A program made the position numbers and the translations under genes. The notes below the pieces were generated by a model that worked only from the letters and a program-made list of their open reading frames with translations, was not told where the DNA came from and ran no database searches. Below are positions 27,670 to 39,420 of a DNA stretch of 64,000 nucleotides, piece after piece. The DNA is from Rariglobus sp041662485 (GTDB lineage: Bacteria > Verrucomicrobiota > Verrucomicrobiia > Opitutales > Opitutaceae), in the NCBI GenBank assembly GCA_041662485.1, contig JBAZSJ010000001.1, positions 1-64,000 of the forward strand. The letters are read 5' to 3'. The stretch's first letter is position 1. Every line of letters starts with the position of its first letter.

Positions 27670-29558
27670 TGATATACAACAAGATACCATTTGACGTGAT
27701 CGTCTGCGGCGCCGGCCACGCGGGCTGTGAAGCTGCGCTCGCCGCCGCCCGGATGGGAGCCTCCACCCTCCTCCTGACCGGCAACATAGACACGATCGCC
27801 CAGATGAGTTGCAACCCCGCCATCGGTGGCCAGGCCAAGGGCCAAATGGTCCGCGAGATCGACGCATTGGGTGGTGAGATGGCCATCAACACCGACGTCA
27901 CGGGAATCCAGTTTCGCCTGCTCAACGAGTCCAAAGGCCCCGCCGTCCAATCCCCCCGCGCCCAGTGCGACAAGAAGGCCTATCAGTTCCGCCTCAAGCA
28001 CACCCTCGAGCTGGAACCCAATCTCCAAGTCTTCCAAGCCACTGTCACGGGTCTGGTCTTCACCAGCCAGAAAGTCACGGGAGTCCGCACCAACCTCGAC
28101 ATCGAATTCGGCGGCCTGACAGTTATCGTCACCACCGGCACCTTCTTGCGCGGACTGATGCACATCGGCCAGAACAAGAACGAAGGCGGCCGCCTAGGCG
28201 ATTTCAGCGCCAAAACTCTTTCCGCTAGTTTCCTTGAAGCCGGTATCGAGCTCCGCCGGTTAAAAACCGGCACCCCTCCCCGCCTTCTCGGCCGCAGCCT
28301 CGATTTCTCCAAGATGGAAGAACAACGCGGCGACCCCAACCCGACCCTCTTCGCTTTTTACGACACGCGCGGGCCAGAAGACTTGTTCCACGTGGAACAG
28401 AACGGCGAACAACGCATCGGCTGGAAGCCTGGCACCAGTCAGGTTTCCTGCTGGATGACCCACACCACGGCCGAAACCGCCCAACTCGTCCGCGACAACC
28501 TTCACAAGTCCGCCATGTATTCCGGAGAGATTGAAGGCGTCGGCCCGCGCTATTGCCCCAGTATCGAGGATAAGTTCGTGCGCTTCGCCGACAAACCACG
28601 GCACTTGCTGTTTCTGGAGCCCGAAGGCCGCTCGACCAACGAATACTATGTCAACGGCCTGTCCACGTCGCTGCCGTTCGATGTCCAGCTCGACATGGTT
28701 CACAGCATCCCCGGCCTGGAAAATGCCCAGTTGCTGCGTCCGGCTTACGCCGTCGAATACGATTTTGCGCCGCCAACCCAGCTTTACGCGTCCTTGGAAT
28801 CCAAGAAGGTCGAAAACCTTTTCTTCGCCGGCCAGATCAACGGCACCTCCGGCTACGAGGAAGCCGCCTCGCAAGGCCTGATTGCAGGCGTAAACGCCGT
28901 CCACAAGGTTCGCCAAGAAGAACCGCTCATCATCGGTCGGCACGAGGCCTACATCGGCGTGCTTATCGACGACCTGATAACCAAGGGCACCAACGAGCCG
29001 TATCGCATGTTTACAAGCCGCGCCGAATACCGGCTCTTGTTCAATCACGGCAGCGCAGAGCTGCGCCTTTTCCATCACGCCAAAACGCACGGCCTGGTTT
29101 CACCGGACCGCTTGGCCCGCATGGAAGAGAACAAGCGCCTGACCGAACACTGGATCACCTTTCTCCAGACCCAAAAAGCGCCGGCCGGGCAGGGGACTTT
29201 TGGCGATGCGATCCGCCGCGTAACCATGGGTGGGGGAGGGATGACCGTCTTGCCCGATGAGCTCGCCGCCCAACCCGAGGCCCTTCGCAAAGAGATCATT
29301 TATCGAGTGAGCTACCACGGCTATCTGTCCCGCGAACAACGCCAGATAGACAAGCTCGCCGACATCGAAAAAATCAAAATCCCACCCCATATCGACTTCC
29401 TCCAAGTGCGCGGCCTGCGCAAGGAAAGCGCCCTCAAGCTCACCGAAATAAAGCCTTATACCTTAGGGCAGGCGAGCCGCATAAGCGGAGTTAACCCAGC
29501 GGATATCAGCGTCTTAATGGTTTTAATAGAAGCGGGCAGGGGAGCAGGACCGACTTAA
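27669..29558 (+). CDS. mnmG: tRNA uridine-5-carboxymethylaminomethyl modification enzyme MnmG (GidA)
   Basis: A 629-residue FAD enzyme, the partner of MnmE in forming the cmnm5 group at U34. The FAD-binding motif CGAGHAGCEAALAAARMG is at about 13-30. Conserved segments include NPAIGGQAKGQMVREIDALG, the GTPPRL motif and TSGYEEAASQGLIAGVNA, and the C-terminal GidA-associated helical domain ends near GVNPADISVLMVLIE. Length is normal. It overlaps mnmE by one base. Confidence 0.97.
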   Translation: MIYNKIPFDVIVCGAGHAGCEAALAAARMGASTLLLTGNIDTIAQMSCNPAIGGQAKGQMVREIDALGGEMAINTDVTGIQFRLLNESKGPAVQSPRAQCDKKAYQFRLKHTLELEPNLQVFQATVTGLVFTSQKVTGVRTNLDIEFGGLTVIVTTGTFLRGLMHIGQNKNEGGRLGDFSAKTLSASFLEAGIELRRLKTGTPPRLLGRSLDFSKMEEQRGDPNPTLFAFYDTRGPEDLFHVEQNGEQRIGWKPGTSQVSCWMTHTTAETAQLVRDNLHKSAMYSGEIEGVGPRYCPSIEDKFVRFADKPRHLLFLEPEGRSTNEYYVNGLSTSLPFDVQLDMVHSIPGLENAQLLRPAYAVEYDFAPPTQLYASLESKKVENLFFAGQINGTSGYEEAASQGLIAGVNAVHKVRQEEPLIIGRHEAYIGVLIDDLITKGTNEPYRMFTSRAEYRLLFNHGSAELRLFHHAKTHGLVSPDRLARMEENKRLTEHWITFLQTQKAPAGQGTFGDAIRRVTMGGGGMTVLPDELAAQPEALRKEIIYRVSYHGYLSREQRQIDKLADIEKIKIPPHIDFLQVRGLRKESALKLTEIKPYTLGQASRISGVNPADISVLMVLIEAGRGAGPT

Positions 29559-29601
29559 GAAGAATCCCTTGACGCCAATTAAATGCGGCGATTCGCAGTC
29601 G

Positions 29602-29619
29602 CTGTAACATTTGTGAAAC
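29602..29619 (+). promoter_or_regulatory. candidate Pho box upstream of phoB
   Basis: CTGTAAC-ATTT-GTGAAAC is a pair of 7-bp units separated by 4 bp, close to the Pho box layout of CTGTCAT-like direct repeats with 4-bp spacers. It lies 53 bp before the phoB start, consistent with autoregulation by PhoB. This is a single imperfect match and could be chance. Confidence 0.4.
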
Positions 29620-29671
29620 ACGGCCGAAATTCACTGGCTGCATCCCGGCGAGCGAAGTATGTTCCCGGCGT

Positions 29672-30391
29672 ATGGCCGATACCAAACCCAAGAAAATCCT
29701 TCTGGTTGACGACGAGTCCGATGTCACCGAACTCGTGGCCTATCACCTGAAGGCAAAAGGTTTTCAGGTCGAAGTGGTGAACGATCCCAACAGCAGCATT
29801 GGCACCGCCCGTTCCTTCCTCCCGGATCTCGTCATCCTCGACGTCATGATGCCCGATCTCAACGGCATCCAGATATGCCGGATGCTGCGCGCCGATCCCA
29901 AACTCAAGAAGGTCCCTGTTATTTTCCTGACAGCCAAGGCCGAGGAAAACGACCGTGTGCAAGGACTTGAAACGGGAGCCGATGATTACATATGCAAGCC
30001 TTTTAGCACCAAAGAGCTAGTTCTTCGCGTGCAGACGATTTTGCGCCGGCTTTCCGACGGTGCCCCGCCAGAGCCCAAACACCTCCAGGCCGGCCAAATC
30101 GTGATAGATGTGGAACGCCACGAAACCACCATTCACGGCAAGCCCGTGGAGCTGACGGCCACGGAATTCAACTTGTTGCGCCTGCTGATCGAGCGACGCG
30201 GCCGTGTGCAGACCCGCGAACATCTCCTCATCAACGTCTGGAACTACGAGACGGAAATCGAAACCCGCACGGTGGACACCCACGTGCGCCGCTTGCGCGA
30301 AAAACTCGGCTCCGAAGCCGACTGGATCGAGACGATTCGCGGCGTGGGCTATCGCTTTGCCGAACGCAAGGCGCAGGAAACGACCACCTGA
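29672..30391 (+). CDS. phoB: phosphate-type response regulator (OmpR/PhoB family)
   Basis: A 239-residue response regulator. The receiver domain (about 8-125) has the acidic pair DD13-14, phosphoacceptor Asp57 (LVILDVMMPD) and a conserved Lys in DDYICKPF. The OmpR-type winged-helix domain (about 140-235) has the TATEFNLLRLLIERRGRV-like start, the recognition helix region RTVDTHVRRLREKLG and the final wing GVGYRF. The histidine kinase PhoR is encoded 104 bp downstream. The PhoB assignment rests on this gene pair and on similarity; no pst/phoU genes are in the window. Confidence 0.85.
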   Translation: MADTKPKKILLVDDESDVTELVAYHLKAKGFQVEVVNDPNSSIGTARSFLPDLVILDVMMPDLNGIQICRMLRADPKLKKVPVIFLTAKAEENDRVQGLETGADDYICKPFSTKELVLRVQTILRRLSDGAPPEPKHLQAGQIVIDVERHETTIHGKPVELTATEFNLLRLLIERRGRVQTREHLLINVWNYETEIETRTVDTHVRRLREKLGSEADWIETIRGVGYRFAERKAQETTT

Positions 30392-30495
30392 TCCCGTCTC
30401 GTCGCTCTCCGGAATCCATGTTCTTTCGATCACGTTGGCGGATGAGAGTTGTTCTGCGTGAGGATTTGCGGCGGATTATCCGCTAAACACCCGCC

Positions 30496-31779
30496 ATGCT
30501 CGTCGTCATCACGCTTTTCCTGGCAGTCGCGCTCAGCGTGACCTTGCTCAAGCTGTTCGACCATCGCCGCGCGGTGCGCAGTCTTCATCAGGCATTGCTT
30601 AAAAAGCAGCCCTTCCTGCGCGAAGAGTTGCCGGGCGCCTCGGGTCACGCTTGGGACCAGCTTTGCACGCTCAGCAACGATCTGATCGTCGAGGTAGGGC
30701 ACCTCCAGCAGCTCCGCAACGGACAGCTCGCCCAGCTCGAAGCGACTCTGGGCAGCCTTCAGGAGGCCGTTCTCATCGTTGACTCCAATAACTACATCAT
30801 TCTTGCCAACAAGGCATTGCAGGGAATATTCCCCCGCGCGGTCAACATCCTTGGCCAGCGCCTGGAGCTCGTGCTGCACAGCGTAAGTTTTCTCAACTAC
30901 GTCGAGTCGGTTCGACGTGGCACCGCCCAGCCTCAGCACGAGATCGAATTCATCGACGGCCCCGCGTCCACCTGGGTGGAAGTAACGGGCACCAGCATCG
31001 AGACCATCAACGGCCAAAAGGCCCCGTGGACGCTTTTCGTCCTGCACAACATCACCAAGCAGAAAAAACTGGAGGCCGTGCGAAAGGATTTCGTCGCCAA
31101 CGTCTCCCACGAGCTCCGCACGCCGCTCAGCGTCATCAAGGGCTACGTTGAAACCCTGGTGGACGGCGCCGAGGAAATCCCGGCGGGCGACCGCGCACGA
31201 TTCCTCAAAACCATCCAGCGCCACACCGATCGCCTCAACTCGCTCCTCGAAGACCTGCTGGTTCTCTCGCGGCTGGAGTCGATCAATCCTGGGCTCAGCC
31301 GCGAATCCACGGATCTCAACGCGTTTCTGCATGCCATCATGGACGACTATCGCGCGCGACCTGCCGGCAAGGAACACGCTCTCGATTTCACCCCCGATCC
31401 GGCCATCGGCTTTCTGCAGATTGACCCTCTCAGGCTCACCCAAGTTCTGGAAAATCTCCTCGATAACGCGCTCAAATACACCCCGAAGGGCGCCCGCATA
31501 GAGCTATCGGCGCGGTTGCAGAGCCCCACGGAGGTCATCGTCTGCCTGCGCGACAACGGCCAAGGCATCCCCGAAGCCGATCTTCCGCACATCTTCGAGC
31601 GCTTTTACCGCGTTGACAAAGGCCGCTCCCGCGAAAAAGGCGGCACCGGTCTCGGCCTGAGCATCGTGAAACATATCGTCCAGCTCCACTCCGGCCGCGT
31701 CTGGGTCGAAAGCAAACAGGGGCAGGGGACCGCCTTTTTCTTCAGCCTGCCGCTGAGCACAGGCTTGTCCGCGGCCTGA
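30496..31779 (+). CDS. phoR: phosphate-type sensor histidine kinase
   Basis: A 427-residue membrane kinase: one N-terminal transmembrane helix (about 2-20), a linker, a PAS domain (about 80-190: LGSLQEAVLIVDSNNYIILA), HisKA with phosphoacceptor His205 (VSHELRTPLSVIKGYVE) and a HATPase domain with N box (LLDNALKYTPKGA), G1 box (DNGQGIPE) and G2 box (GGTGLGLSIVKHIV). A single helix with no periplasmic sensor domain matches PhoR, which senses phosphate through PhoU and Pst. It lies downstream of phoB, probably in one transcript. Confidence 0.88.
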   Translation: MLVVITLFLAVALSVTLLKLFDHRRAVRSLHQALLKKQPFLREELPGASGHAWDQLCTLSNDLIVEVGHLQQLRNGQLAQLEATLGSLQEAVLIVDSNNYIILANKALQGIFPRAVNILGQRLELVLHSVSFLNYVESVRRGTAQPQHEIEFIDGPASTWVEVTGTSIETINGQKAPWTLFVLHNITKQKKLEAVRKDFVANVSHELRTPLSVIKGYVETLVDGAEEIPAGDRARFLKTIQRHTDRLNSLLEDLLVLSRLESINPGLSRESTDLNAFLHAIMDDYRARPAGKEHALDFTPDPAIGFLQIDPLRLTQVLENLLDNALKYTPKGARIELSARLQSPTEVIVCLRDNGQGIPEADLPHIFERFYRVDKGRSREKGGTGLGLSIVKHIVQLHSGRVWVESKQGQGTAFFFSLPLSTGLSAA

Positions 31780-31854
31780 GCCGCGAGTGTGTGCGGGGGG
31801 CGCGTGTTCGCTGTTGAGCCGCGAATCCCATCCCGTAATGATGTTGGTTTATTC

Positions 31855-32439
31855 ATGCCGCTGGAAATCGCCCAAGCCCTTGCCACCTCACGCCTAGCCG
31901 AAATCCGCGCACAGTTGGCCCCGTTGCTGCCGACCGCCCGGCCCATCACGTTGGAAATCGGCAGCGGCCACGGACACTTCCTCACGGCCTACGCGGCGAC
32001 CCATCCGGAACGCCTCTGTATCGGCATCGACCTGATCGGCGACCGGTTGGAACGCTCCGCCCGCAAATCCAACCGCGCCAAACTCACCAACGTCGTCTGG
32101 ATGCACGCCGAGGCCACGCTCTTCTTGGAAGCGCTGCCCGCCGACACGGCCCTCGGGGAAATCTTCGTGCTCTTCTCCGATCCGTGGCCCAAACGCCGCC
32201 ATTGGAAAAACCGCGTTGTCCAGCCGGAGTTTTTGAGCCTTCTGGCCAGCAAGACGGGGCAGGGGGGGCGGCTGTATTTCCGCACGGATCACGCCCAATA
32301 CTTCGAGCAGGTCGGCGCGCTCATCGACCAGCACCCCTCGTGGACGCCCGATGCCGCCGTGTCTTGGCCGTTTGAACTGCCCACGGTCTTCCAACAACGC
32401 GCCGAAAGTCATCAATCGCTCATAGCCATAAGGACATGA
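31855..32439 (+). CDS. trmB: tRNA (guanine-N7-)-methyltransferase TrmB
   Basis: A 194-residue SAM-dependent enzyme that methylates G46 of tRNA. The motif I EIGSGHGHFLTAYA, the acidic segment IGIDLIGDRLERSARKSNR and the catalytic FSDPWPKRRHWKNRVVQPEF are classic TrmB. The C-terminal FQQRAESHQSLIAI contributes to the usual ending. It is a little shorter than the typical 210-240 residues because the N-terminal arm is short. I chose the ATG at 31855; the longer in-frame ORF from 31789 adds unconserved sequence. Confidence 0.95.
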   Translation: MPLEIAQALATSRLAEIRAQLAPLLPTARPITLEIGSGHGHFLTAYAATHPERLCIGIDLIGDRLERSARKSNRAKLTNVVWMHAEATLFLEALPADTALGEIFVLFSDPWPKRRHWKNRVVQPEFLSLLASKTGQGGRLYFRTDHAQYFEQVGALIDQHPSWTPDAAVSWPFELPTVFQQRAESHQSLIAIRT

Positions 32440-32620
32440 GCCGCCCGCGCCACAATCCCCCCCTTGCGGTTATAAATCCGCAGGCAGTTTCCAGTGGTTT
32501 TCCCCGCGGCGGGATTAGCGGCGGAAATGTGCGTTAGCAGCCGCCATTTCGAGTGTTGACGGCGTTTCCCACGGTTGCCTAGCTCAACCTTTTAACGACT
32601 TCCAGCCTAACTCTGCGTCC

Positions 32621-33493
32621 ATGTTACGCGTCAACAAACTCACCCTCTTTGCAACCCTGCTCATGACCGGATTGCCGCCGGCATTTGCCGCCGAGGAGCA
32701 TGGCGTGGACCAGTCGGCGGAGGCGTTGTTCCATCTCGGCCCGTTCCCTGTCACCAACAGCATGGTGACCAGCTGGGTGGTCGCGGCGCTCCTGATTCTT
32801 GCCGTCCGCCTCTTCGTTGGACGCCCCCGGCTGATCCCGACGCGCGGCCAGGCCGTGCTTGAAAACCTGCTGGTCGGCGTGCGCGATCTTACCGGTCCGA
32901 TCGTCGGCCCCAAGGTCGCCAAACACGTCCTTCCGCTGCTCCTCACCCTGTTTGTCTTTATTCTCATCCAGAACTGGAGCGGCCTCGTCCCCGGCGTCGG
33001 CACGCTTTATTACCATGGCACGGAGATCGTCCGCCCCGGGAACGCCGACCTCAACGGCACCGTCGCCCTCGCGGTCGTCTCCATCTCCTGCTGGTTGTAT
33101 TTTATTTTACGCTACGCCGGTCCGCGCGCCGTCCTCCGGGACATCTTCGGCAACAAGGCCAACAAGAACGAGCTCCCCTCCTTCATCTACTATCCTCTTT
33201 TCGTGATGTTTTTCCTGGTCGGCATCATTGAGCTGATCTCCATAGCCTTCCGCCCCGTTTCCCTCTCGTTTCGACTCTTCGGCAACGTCTACGGCGGCGA
33301 AAATCTCCTTCATGCGATGTCGTCCATCTCGCGCTGGGGGCTGCCCATTCCTTTTTACTTTCTGGAACTCATCATCGGCGTCGTGCAGGCGCTCGTTTTC
33401 ACCCTGCTGGTGAGCGTTTACATCGGTCTCATCTGCAACCACGGCGGAAGCGACCACAAGGAGGATTCGCACGACGGGCACGCGTCCCACTGA
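32621..33493 (+). CDS. atpB: ATP synthase Fo subunit a
   Basis: A 290-residue integral membrane subunit that forms the ion half-channels next to the c-ring. It starts with a signal-like helix (LFATLLMTGLPPAFA), followed by about five transmembrane helices. The essential Arg lies in ISIAFRPVSLSFRLFGNVYG, the subunit a signature. The C-terminus is His/Asp-rich (GGSDHKEDSHDGHASH) and probably faces the cytoplasm or is disordered. It is the first gene of the atp operon; no atpI precedes it and the 181-bp upstream gap should hold the promoter. Confidence 0.96.
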   Translation: MLRVNKLTLFATLLMTGLPPAFAAEEHGVDQSAEALFHLGPFPVTNSMVTSWVVAALLILAVRLFVGRPRLIPTRGQAVLENLLVGVRDLTGPIVGPKVAKHVLPLLLTLFVFILIQNWSGLVPGVGTLYYHGTEIVRPGNADLNGTVALAVVSISCWLYFILRYAGPRAVLRDIFGNKANKNELPSFIYYPLFVMFFLVGIIELISIAFRPVSLSFRLFGNVYGGENLLHAMSSISRWGLPIPFYFLELIIGVVQALVFTLLVSVYIGLICNHGGSDHKEDSHDGHASH

Positions 33494-33557
33494 CCCTTTC
33501 CCGTCGGGAGCGTGGCCCACCGCGCACGACGGCAACCCAACACAAACAAGAACCACC

Positions 33558-33767
33558 ATGATCACCATCCTCGCAGAAATGACCGGCAGCATCCAAGGCG
33601 CCCTGGGCTGTCTCGGCGCCGCCATCGGCGTCGGTTTCGTCGGAGCCAAGGCCGTTGAAGCCGTCGGTCGCAACCCCGGCGCTTCCGGAGCCATCATCGT
33701 CCAGGCCATTCTTGGCATGGCGCTCGCCGAAGCCGTCGCGTTCTACGCGCTCTTCCTCGGCAAATAA
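33558..33767 (+). CDS. atpE: ATP synthase Fo subunit c
   Basis: A 69-residue proteolipid: two transmembrane helices joined by the polar loop VGRNPGA, with the ion-carrying Glu58 in the second helix (ILGMALAEAVAFYALFLG). The residue after Glu58 is Ala, and the first helix lacks the Gln typical of sodium-dependent c-rings, so a proton-type ring is more likely. The Gly-rich first helix GALGCLGAAIGVGF packs the inner ring. Confidence 0.95.
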   Translation: MITILAEMTGSIQGALGCLGAAIGVGFVGAKAVEAVGRNPGASGAIIVQAILGMALAEAVAFYALFLGK

Positions 33768-33837
33768 GCGCCCGCGCGCAACCGCACCGGCGCAAGCCGG
33801 TGCGGCCCCTCTCTTTCGCTCACGATCCGCTTTTACC

Positions 33838-34425
33838 ATGCTCTCCCTGCTTGTTATCGCCGAAGTCACCGGCCATGCCGCCGAGGCCGCCGCCCCGCAC
33901 GCCGCCGGATCCGCCAACGCGCTCACCCAAATTACGGACGCTTTCAGCGTCAACCTGTCCTCCCTCAGCGCCCAAGTCTTCAGCTTCGTGATCGTCGCGG
34001 TCGTCCTGTGGTATTTCGCCTTCAAGCCCGTCCTCGCCACCCTTGACGAACGCCAGAAAAAAATCGCCGACGGCCTTCGCTACGCCGAGGAAACCAAGAC
34101 CCGTCTTGCCGCCGTCCAGCAGGAAAACGCGGACATCCTGAAGCGCGCCCAGGTCGAGGCCGCCGCCATCATCGAGCAGGCCCGCAAGGCCGCCAAGGAA
34201 GTCGCCGAGCGCGAAACCGCCGCCACCACCGAGCGTGCCAACAGCCTGATCACGAAGGCCCAGGAGGCCATCGAGCTCGAAAAGCAAAAGATGCTCGCCG
34301 AGGCCCGCACCGAGGTCGCCCGCCTCGTCATCGCCACCACCCAGCGCGTTCTCGCCAAGGAGCTGAACGACGCCGACCGCAGCCGCTACAACGAAGCGGC
34401 CGCCCGCGAACTCACCTCGGTTTAA
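33838..34425 (+). CDS. atpF: ATP synthase Fo subunit b
   Basis: A 195-residue peripheral-stalk subunit: an Ala/His-rich N-terminal segment, one membrane helix (about 45-66: VFSFVIVAVVLWYFAFKPVL) and a long charged coiled coil (about 70-175). The N-terminal extension before the membrane helix (about 40 residues, MLSLLVIAEVTGHAAEA...) is longer than in E. coli and looks like a second hydrophobic or signal-like stretch. The ATG at 33838 is the first in a coding-like region. It is followed by atpH after 6 bp. Confidence 0.93.
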   Translation: MLSLLVIAEVTGHAAEAAAPHAAGSANALTQITDAFSVNLSSLSAQVFSFVIVAVVLWYFAFKPVLATLDERQKKIADGLRYAEETKTRLAAVQQENADILKRAQVEAAAIIEQARKAAKEVAERETAATTERANSLITKAQEAIELEKQKMLAEARTEVARLVIATTQRVLAKELNDADRSRYNEAAARELTSV

Positions 34426-34431
34426 TCCACC

Positions 34432-34827
34432 ATGGCGTCCGGCAAAAAACAGATCACCCAGCTCGCGCAGAAGCTCTTCAAGCTGAGCTTCGCGGACGGC
34501 CGTCTCTCGGAAGAGCGCGTCGCCGGCGTCCTCGCCTACGTCGAGAAGAACCCGCCCGCCAAGCCGATCCCCGTCCTCCGCGCCTACGGCCGCCTTGTCG
34601 CCATCGAAGTTGCCAAGGGCCGGGCCGTCGTCGAGCACTCCGGCCCCGTGGCCGACTCCGCCCTTCAGTCCATCGCCGCCGCCATGACCGGCCGCTACAA
34701 GCGCCCGGTCGTCGCCACCGCCAAGCCCAACGCCTCCCTTCTTGCCGGCCTGCGCATCCGCGTGGGTGACGACGTTTACGAGTCGTCCGTCTCCGGCCAG
34801 CTCGCCGCCCTGTCCGCCTCCGCCTGA
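34432..34827 (+). CDS. atpH: ATP synthase F1 subunit delta, short form
   Basis: Identified by position between atpF and atpA and by the C-terminal segment GLRIRVGDDVYESSVSGQLAALS, which matches the delta-subunit ending. At 131 residues it is clearly shorter than the usual 175-185; the N-terminal helical bundle that binds subunit alpha looks reduced. There is no frameshift: spacing to both neighbours is short and the reading frame is clean. Delta joins the stalk b subunits to the top of F1. Confidence 0.88.
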   Translation: MASGKKQITQLAQKLFKLSFADGRLSEERVAGVLAYVEKNPPAKPIPVLRAYGRLVAIEVAKGRAVVEHSGPVADSALQSIAAAMTGRYKRPVVATAKPNASLLAGLRIRVGDDVYESSVSGQLAALSASA

Positions 34828-34865
34828 TTTCCCCTCCACTTTTTAAAATCCAACCCTCACGTCGC

Positions 34866-36392
<1,527 letters not shown>

Positions 36393-36421
36393 TCGTCCCC
36401 TCGTCCACCTCCTAAAACACC

Positions 36422-37303
36422 GTGGCCTCAACACGCGACATCCGCCGGCGCATCAAGTCGGTCAAAAACACCCGCCAGATCACCAAGGCGATGGAACTGG
36501 TGGCTGCGTCGAAGATGAAGAAGGCGCAGCAGGCGGCCCTCGCCGGCCAGGCTTACGCGCGGCTCCTCTCCGACATGCTCGCCGCCCTTGCGCCTCATGT
36601 GGACGACCAGCTTCATCCCTTCCTCGTCCGCCGCACCGTCAAGACTCGCGGCGTCCTCCTGATCACTTCCGACAAGGGCCTGTGCGGACCTCTCAACGCC
36701 AACCTCTTCAAGCTGGTCACCGAGATCAAGACGCCGGCCAAGTTCTACTCCATCGGCCGCAAGGGCGCCCAGTTTTTGGCCCGCACGAAGCGCGATCTCG
36801 TCGCCGATTTCCCCGTGCAGGACCGCGTGCCCTTCATCGAGGTGAAAGCCGCCGTCGAGTTCATCACCAAGCAGTATCTCGACGGCGCGATCGACACCGT
36901 CGAGGTGATCTTCCCGCGTTTCAAAAACACGCTGGTGCAGGAACCCGTCTTGCGCCCCGTGCTTCCCCTGGACAGCCTGCGCGAGTTCCTCGAAAGCCTC
37001 CGGCGCCACGCCGGCGTGGCCGCCGACGAGGAAATCCACCGCCACCAGCCGTTCCTTTTCGAGCCCGACGCCAAGAGCGTCCTGGCCGCGTTGCTTCCCT
37101 TCTACGTCAGTCGCGAGATCTACCAGTTCGTCCTGCTGGCACGCGCCTCCGAGCACAGCGCCCGCATGGTGGCCATGAAGACCGCCAAGGACAACGCCAC
37201 CAAGCTCGTCGGCGAACTCACCCTCGAATACAACAAGGCCCGTCAGGCCGCCATCACCCAGGAAATCCTGGAGATCGCCGCCTCGTCGTTCTCGGCCGCC
37301 TGA
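36422..37303 (+). CDS. atpG: ATP synthase F1 subunit gamma (GTG start)
   Basis: A 293-residue central rotor shaft. The N-terminal helix (STRDIRRRIKSVKNTRQITK then AMELVAASKMKKAQ) and C-terminal helix (ASEHSARMVAMKTAKDNATK) are both well conserved and form the coiled coil, with the Rossmann-like middle starting RGVLLITSDKGLCGPLN. The start is GTG: the conserved N-terminus leaves no room for a downstream ATG. It lies 29 bp after atpA. Confidence 0.97.
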   Translation: MASTRDIRRRIKSVKNTRQITKAMELVAASKMKKAQQAALAGQAYARLLSDMLAALAPHVDDQLHPFLVRRTVKTRGVLLITSDKGLCGPLNANLFKLVTEIKTPAKFYSIGRKGAQFLARTKRDLVADFPVQDRVPFIEVKAAVEFITKQYLDGAIDTVEVIFPRFKNTLVQEPVLRPVLPLDSLREFLESLRRHAGVAADEEIHRHQPFLFEPDAKSVLAALLPFYVSREIYQFVLLARASEHSARMVAMKTAKDNATKLVGELTLEYNKARQAAITQEILEIAASSFSAA

Positions 37304-37350
37304 TCCGTTTCTCATCTTTTCAATTTAACTAAAACCCGTCCCCACCGTTC

Positions 37351-38772
<1,422 letters not shown>

Positions 38773-38781
38773 GCATCCGTC

Positions 38782-39189
38782 ATGGCCCTCACCCTCGAAA
38801 TCGTCACGCCCCAGGCGCGGGTTTACTCCGACACCATCGAAACGGTCGTCATCCCGACCCTGACGGGCGAGATCGGCGTCCTCCCCGGCCACGTTTCGCT
38901 GGTCACGCAGGTCGCCGAAGGCGAGCTGCGCGTGACCAAGGACGGCAAACTGCTCGTCCTCGCGATCAGCGCCGGCTTCGCCGAGATCGACAACGACAAG
39001 GTCTCCGTGCTCGCCGAGCAGGCCATCACGCTCGACAAGATCGACGTGACGTCCGTGGAAACCGCCCTCGTGCGCGCCCAGGAAGCCCTGAAGGAGAAGA
39101 GCTCGCTCGCACCCTCGGAAGTGGAAACCCTCGAAGGCGTGGTCCGCTTCTCGGTCGCCCAGCTCACCGCCAAGCGCCGCGGCCGGTAG
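38782..39189 (+). CDS. atpC: ATP synthase F1 subunit epsilon
   Basis: A 135-residue protein with the N-terminal beta-sandwich (LEIVTPQARVYSDTIETVVI, then GEIGVLPGHVSLVTQV) and a C-terminal helical region that can brake rotation. It starts 9 bp after atpD and ends the operon, with a hairpin, a repeat and a bidirectional terminator downstream. Confidence 0.95.
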   Translation: MALTLEIVTPQARVYSDTIETVVIPTLTGEIGVLPGHVSLVTQVAEGELRVTKDGKLLVLAISAGFAEIDNDKVSVLAEQAITLDKIDVTSVETALVRAQEALKEKSSLAPSEVETLEGVVRFSVAQLTAKRRGR

Positions 39190-39219
39190 GCCCCGGGTAT
39201 TTCGCCTCTCAGTAAACAT

Positions 39220-39241
39220 CCCCGGAGCAAGCTCTCCGGGG
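39220..39241 (+). terminator. GC-rich hairpin after atpC, possible terminator
   Basis: CCCCGGAG (39220-39227) and CTCCGGGG (39234-39241) form an 8-bp stem with a 6-nt loop 31 bp past the atpC stop. Only a short CATTTCC follows, so termination may be weak; the stronger hairpin at 39389 could finish the job. Confidence 0.5.
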
Positions 39242-39253
39242 CATTTCCGGAAA

Positions 39254-39344
39254 ATGTAGGAGCGGCTTTACGCCGCGATTGATCGGGCGTGGGAGCGAGC
39301 TTGCTCGCGATGGTCGAAATCGCGGCGTAAAGCCGCTCCTACAT
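39254..39344. repeat. REP-like paired inverted repeat, family A (copy 2)
   Basis: Arms of 27 bp at 39254-39280 and 39318-39344 are perfect reverse complements (ATGTAGGAGCGGCTTTACGC... and its complement), each itself containing the GCGGCTTTACGCCGC palindrome. The loop carries the GAGCGAGCTTGCTCGCGA palindrome. This is the most intact family A copy and lies between atpC and the convergent methyltransferase gene. Confidence 0.9.
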
Positions 39345-39388
39345 AACCAAGCCGAAACAAGCTTCGCGGTATTGGACCCAGTGCGAAT

Positions 39389-39420
39389 AAAAAAGCCCGG
39401 CTATCATGCCGGGCTTTTTT
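39389..39420. terminator. bidirectional rho-independent terminator
   Basis: AAAAAAGCCCGGC, a 6-nt loop and GCCGGGCTTTTTT form a perfect stem with T-runs on both strands. It can end the atp operon from the left and the minus-strand methyltransferase gene from the right; the stop codon of the latter (39419-39421) overlaps the hairpin's terminal A/T tract. Confidence 0.92.

Noticed and set aside
32556..32584. TTGACG as the -35 element of an atp promoter
   Set aside because: No acceptable -10 hexamer lies at the right distance.
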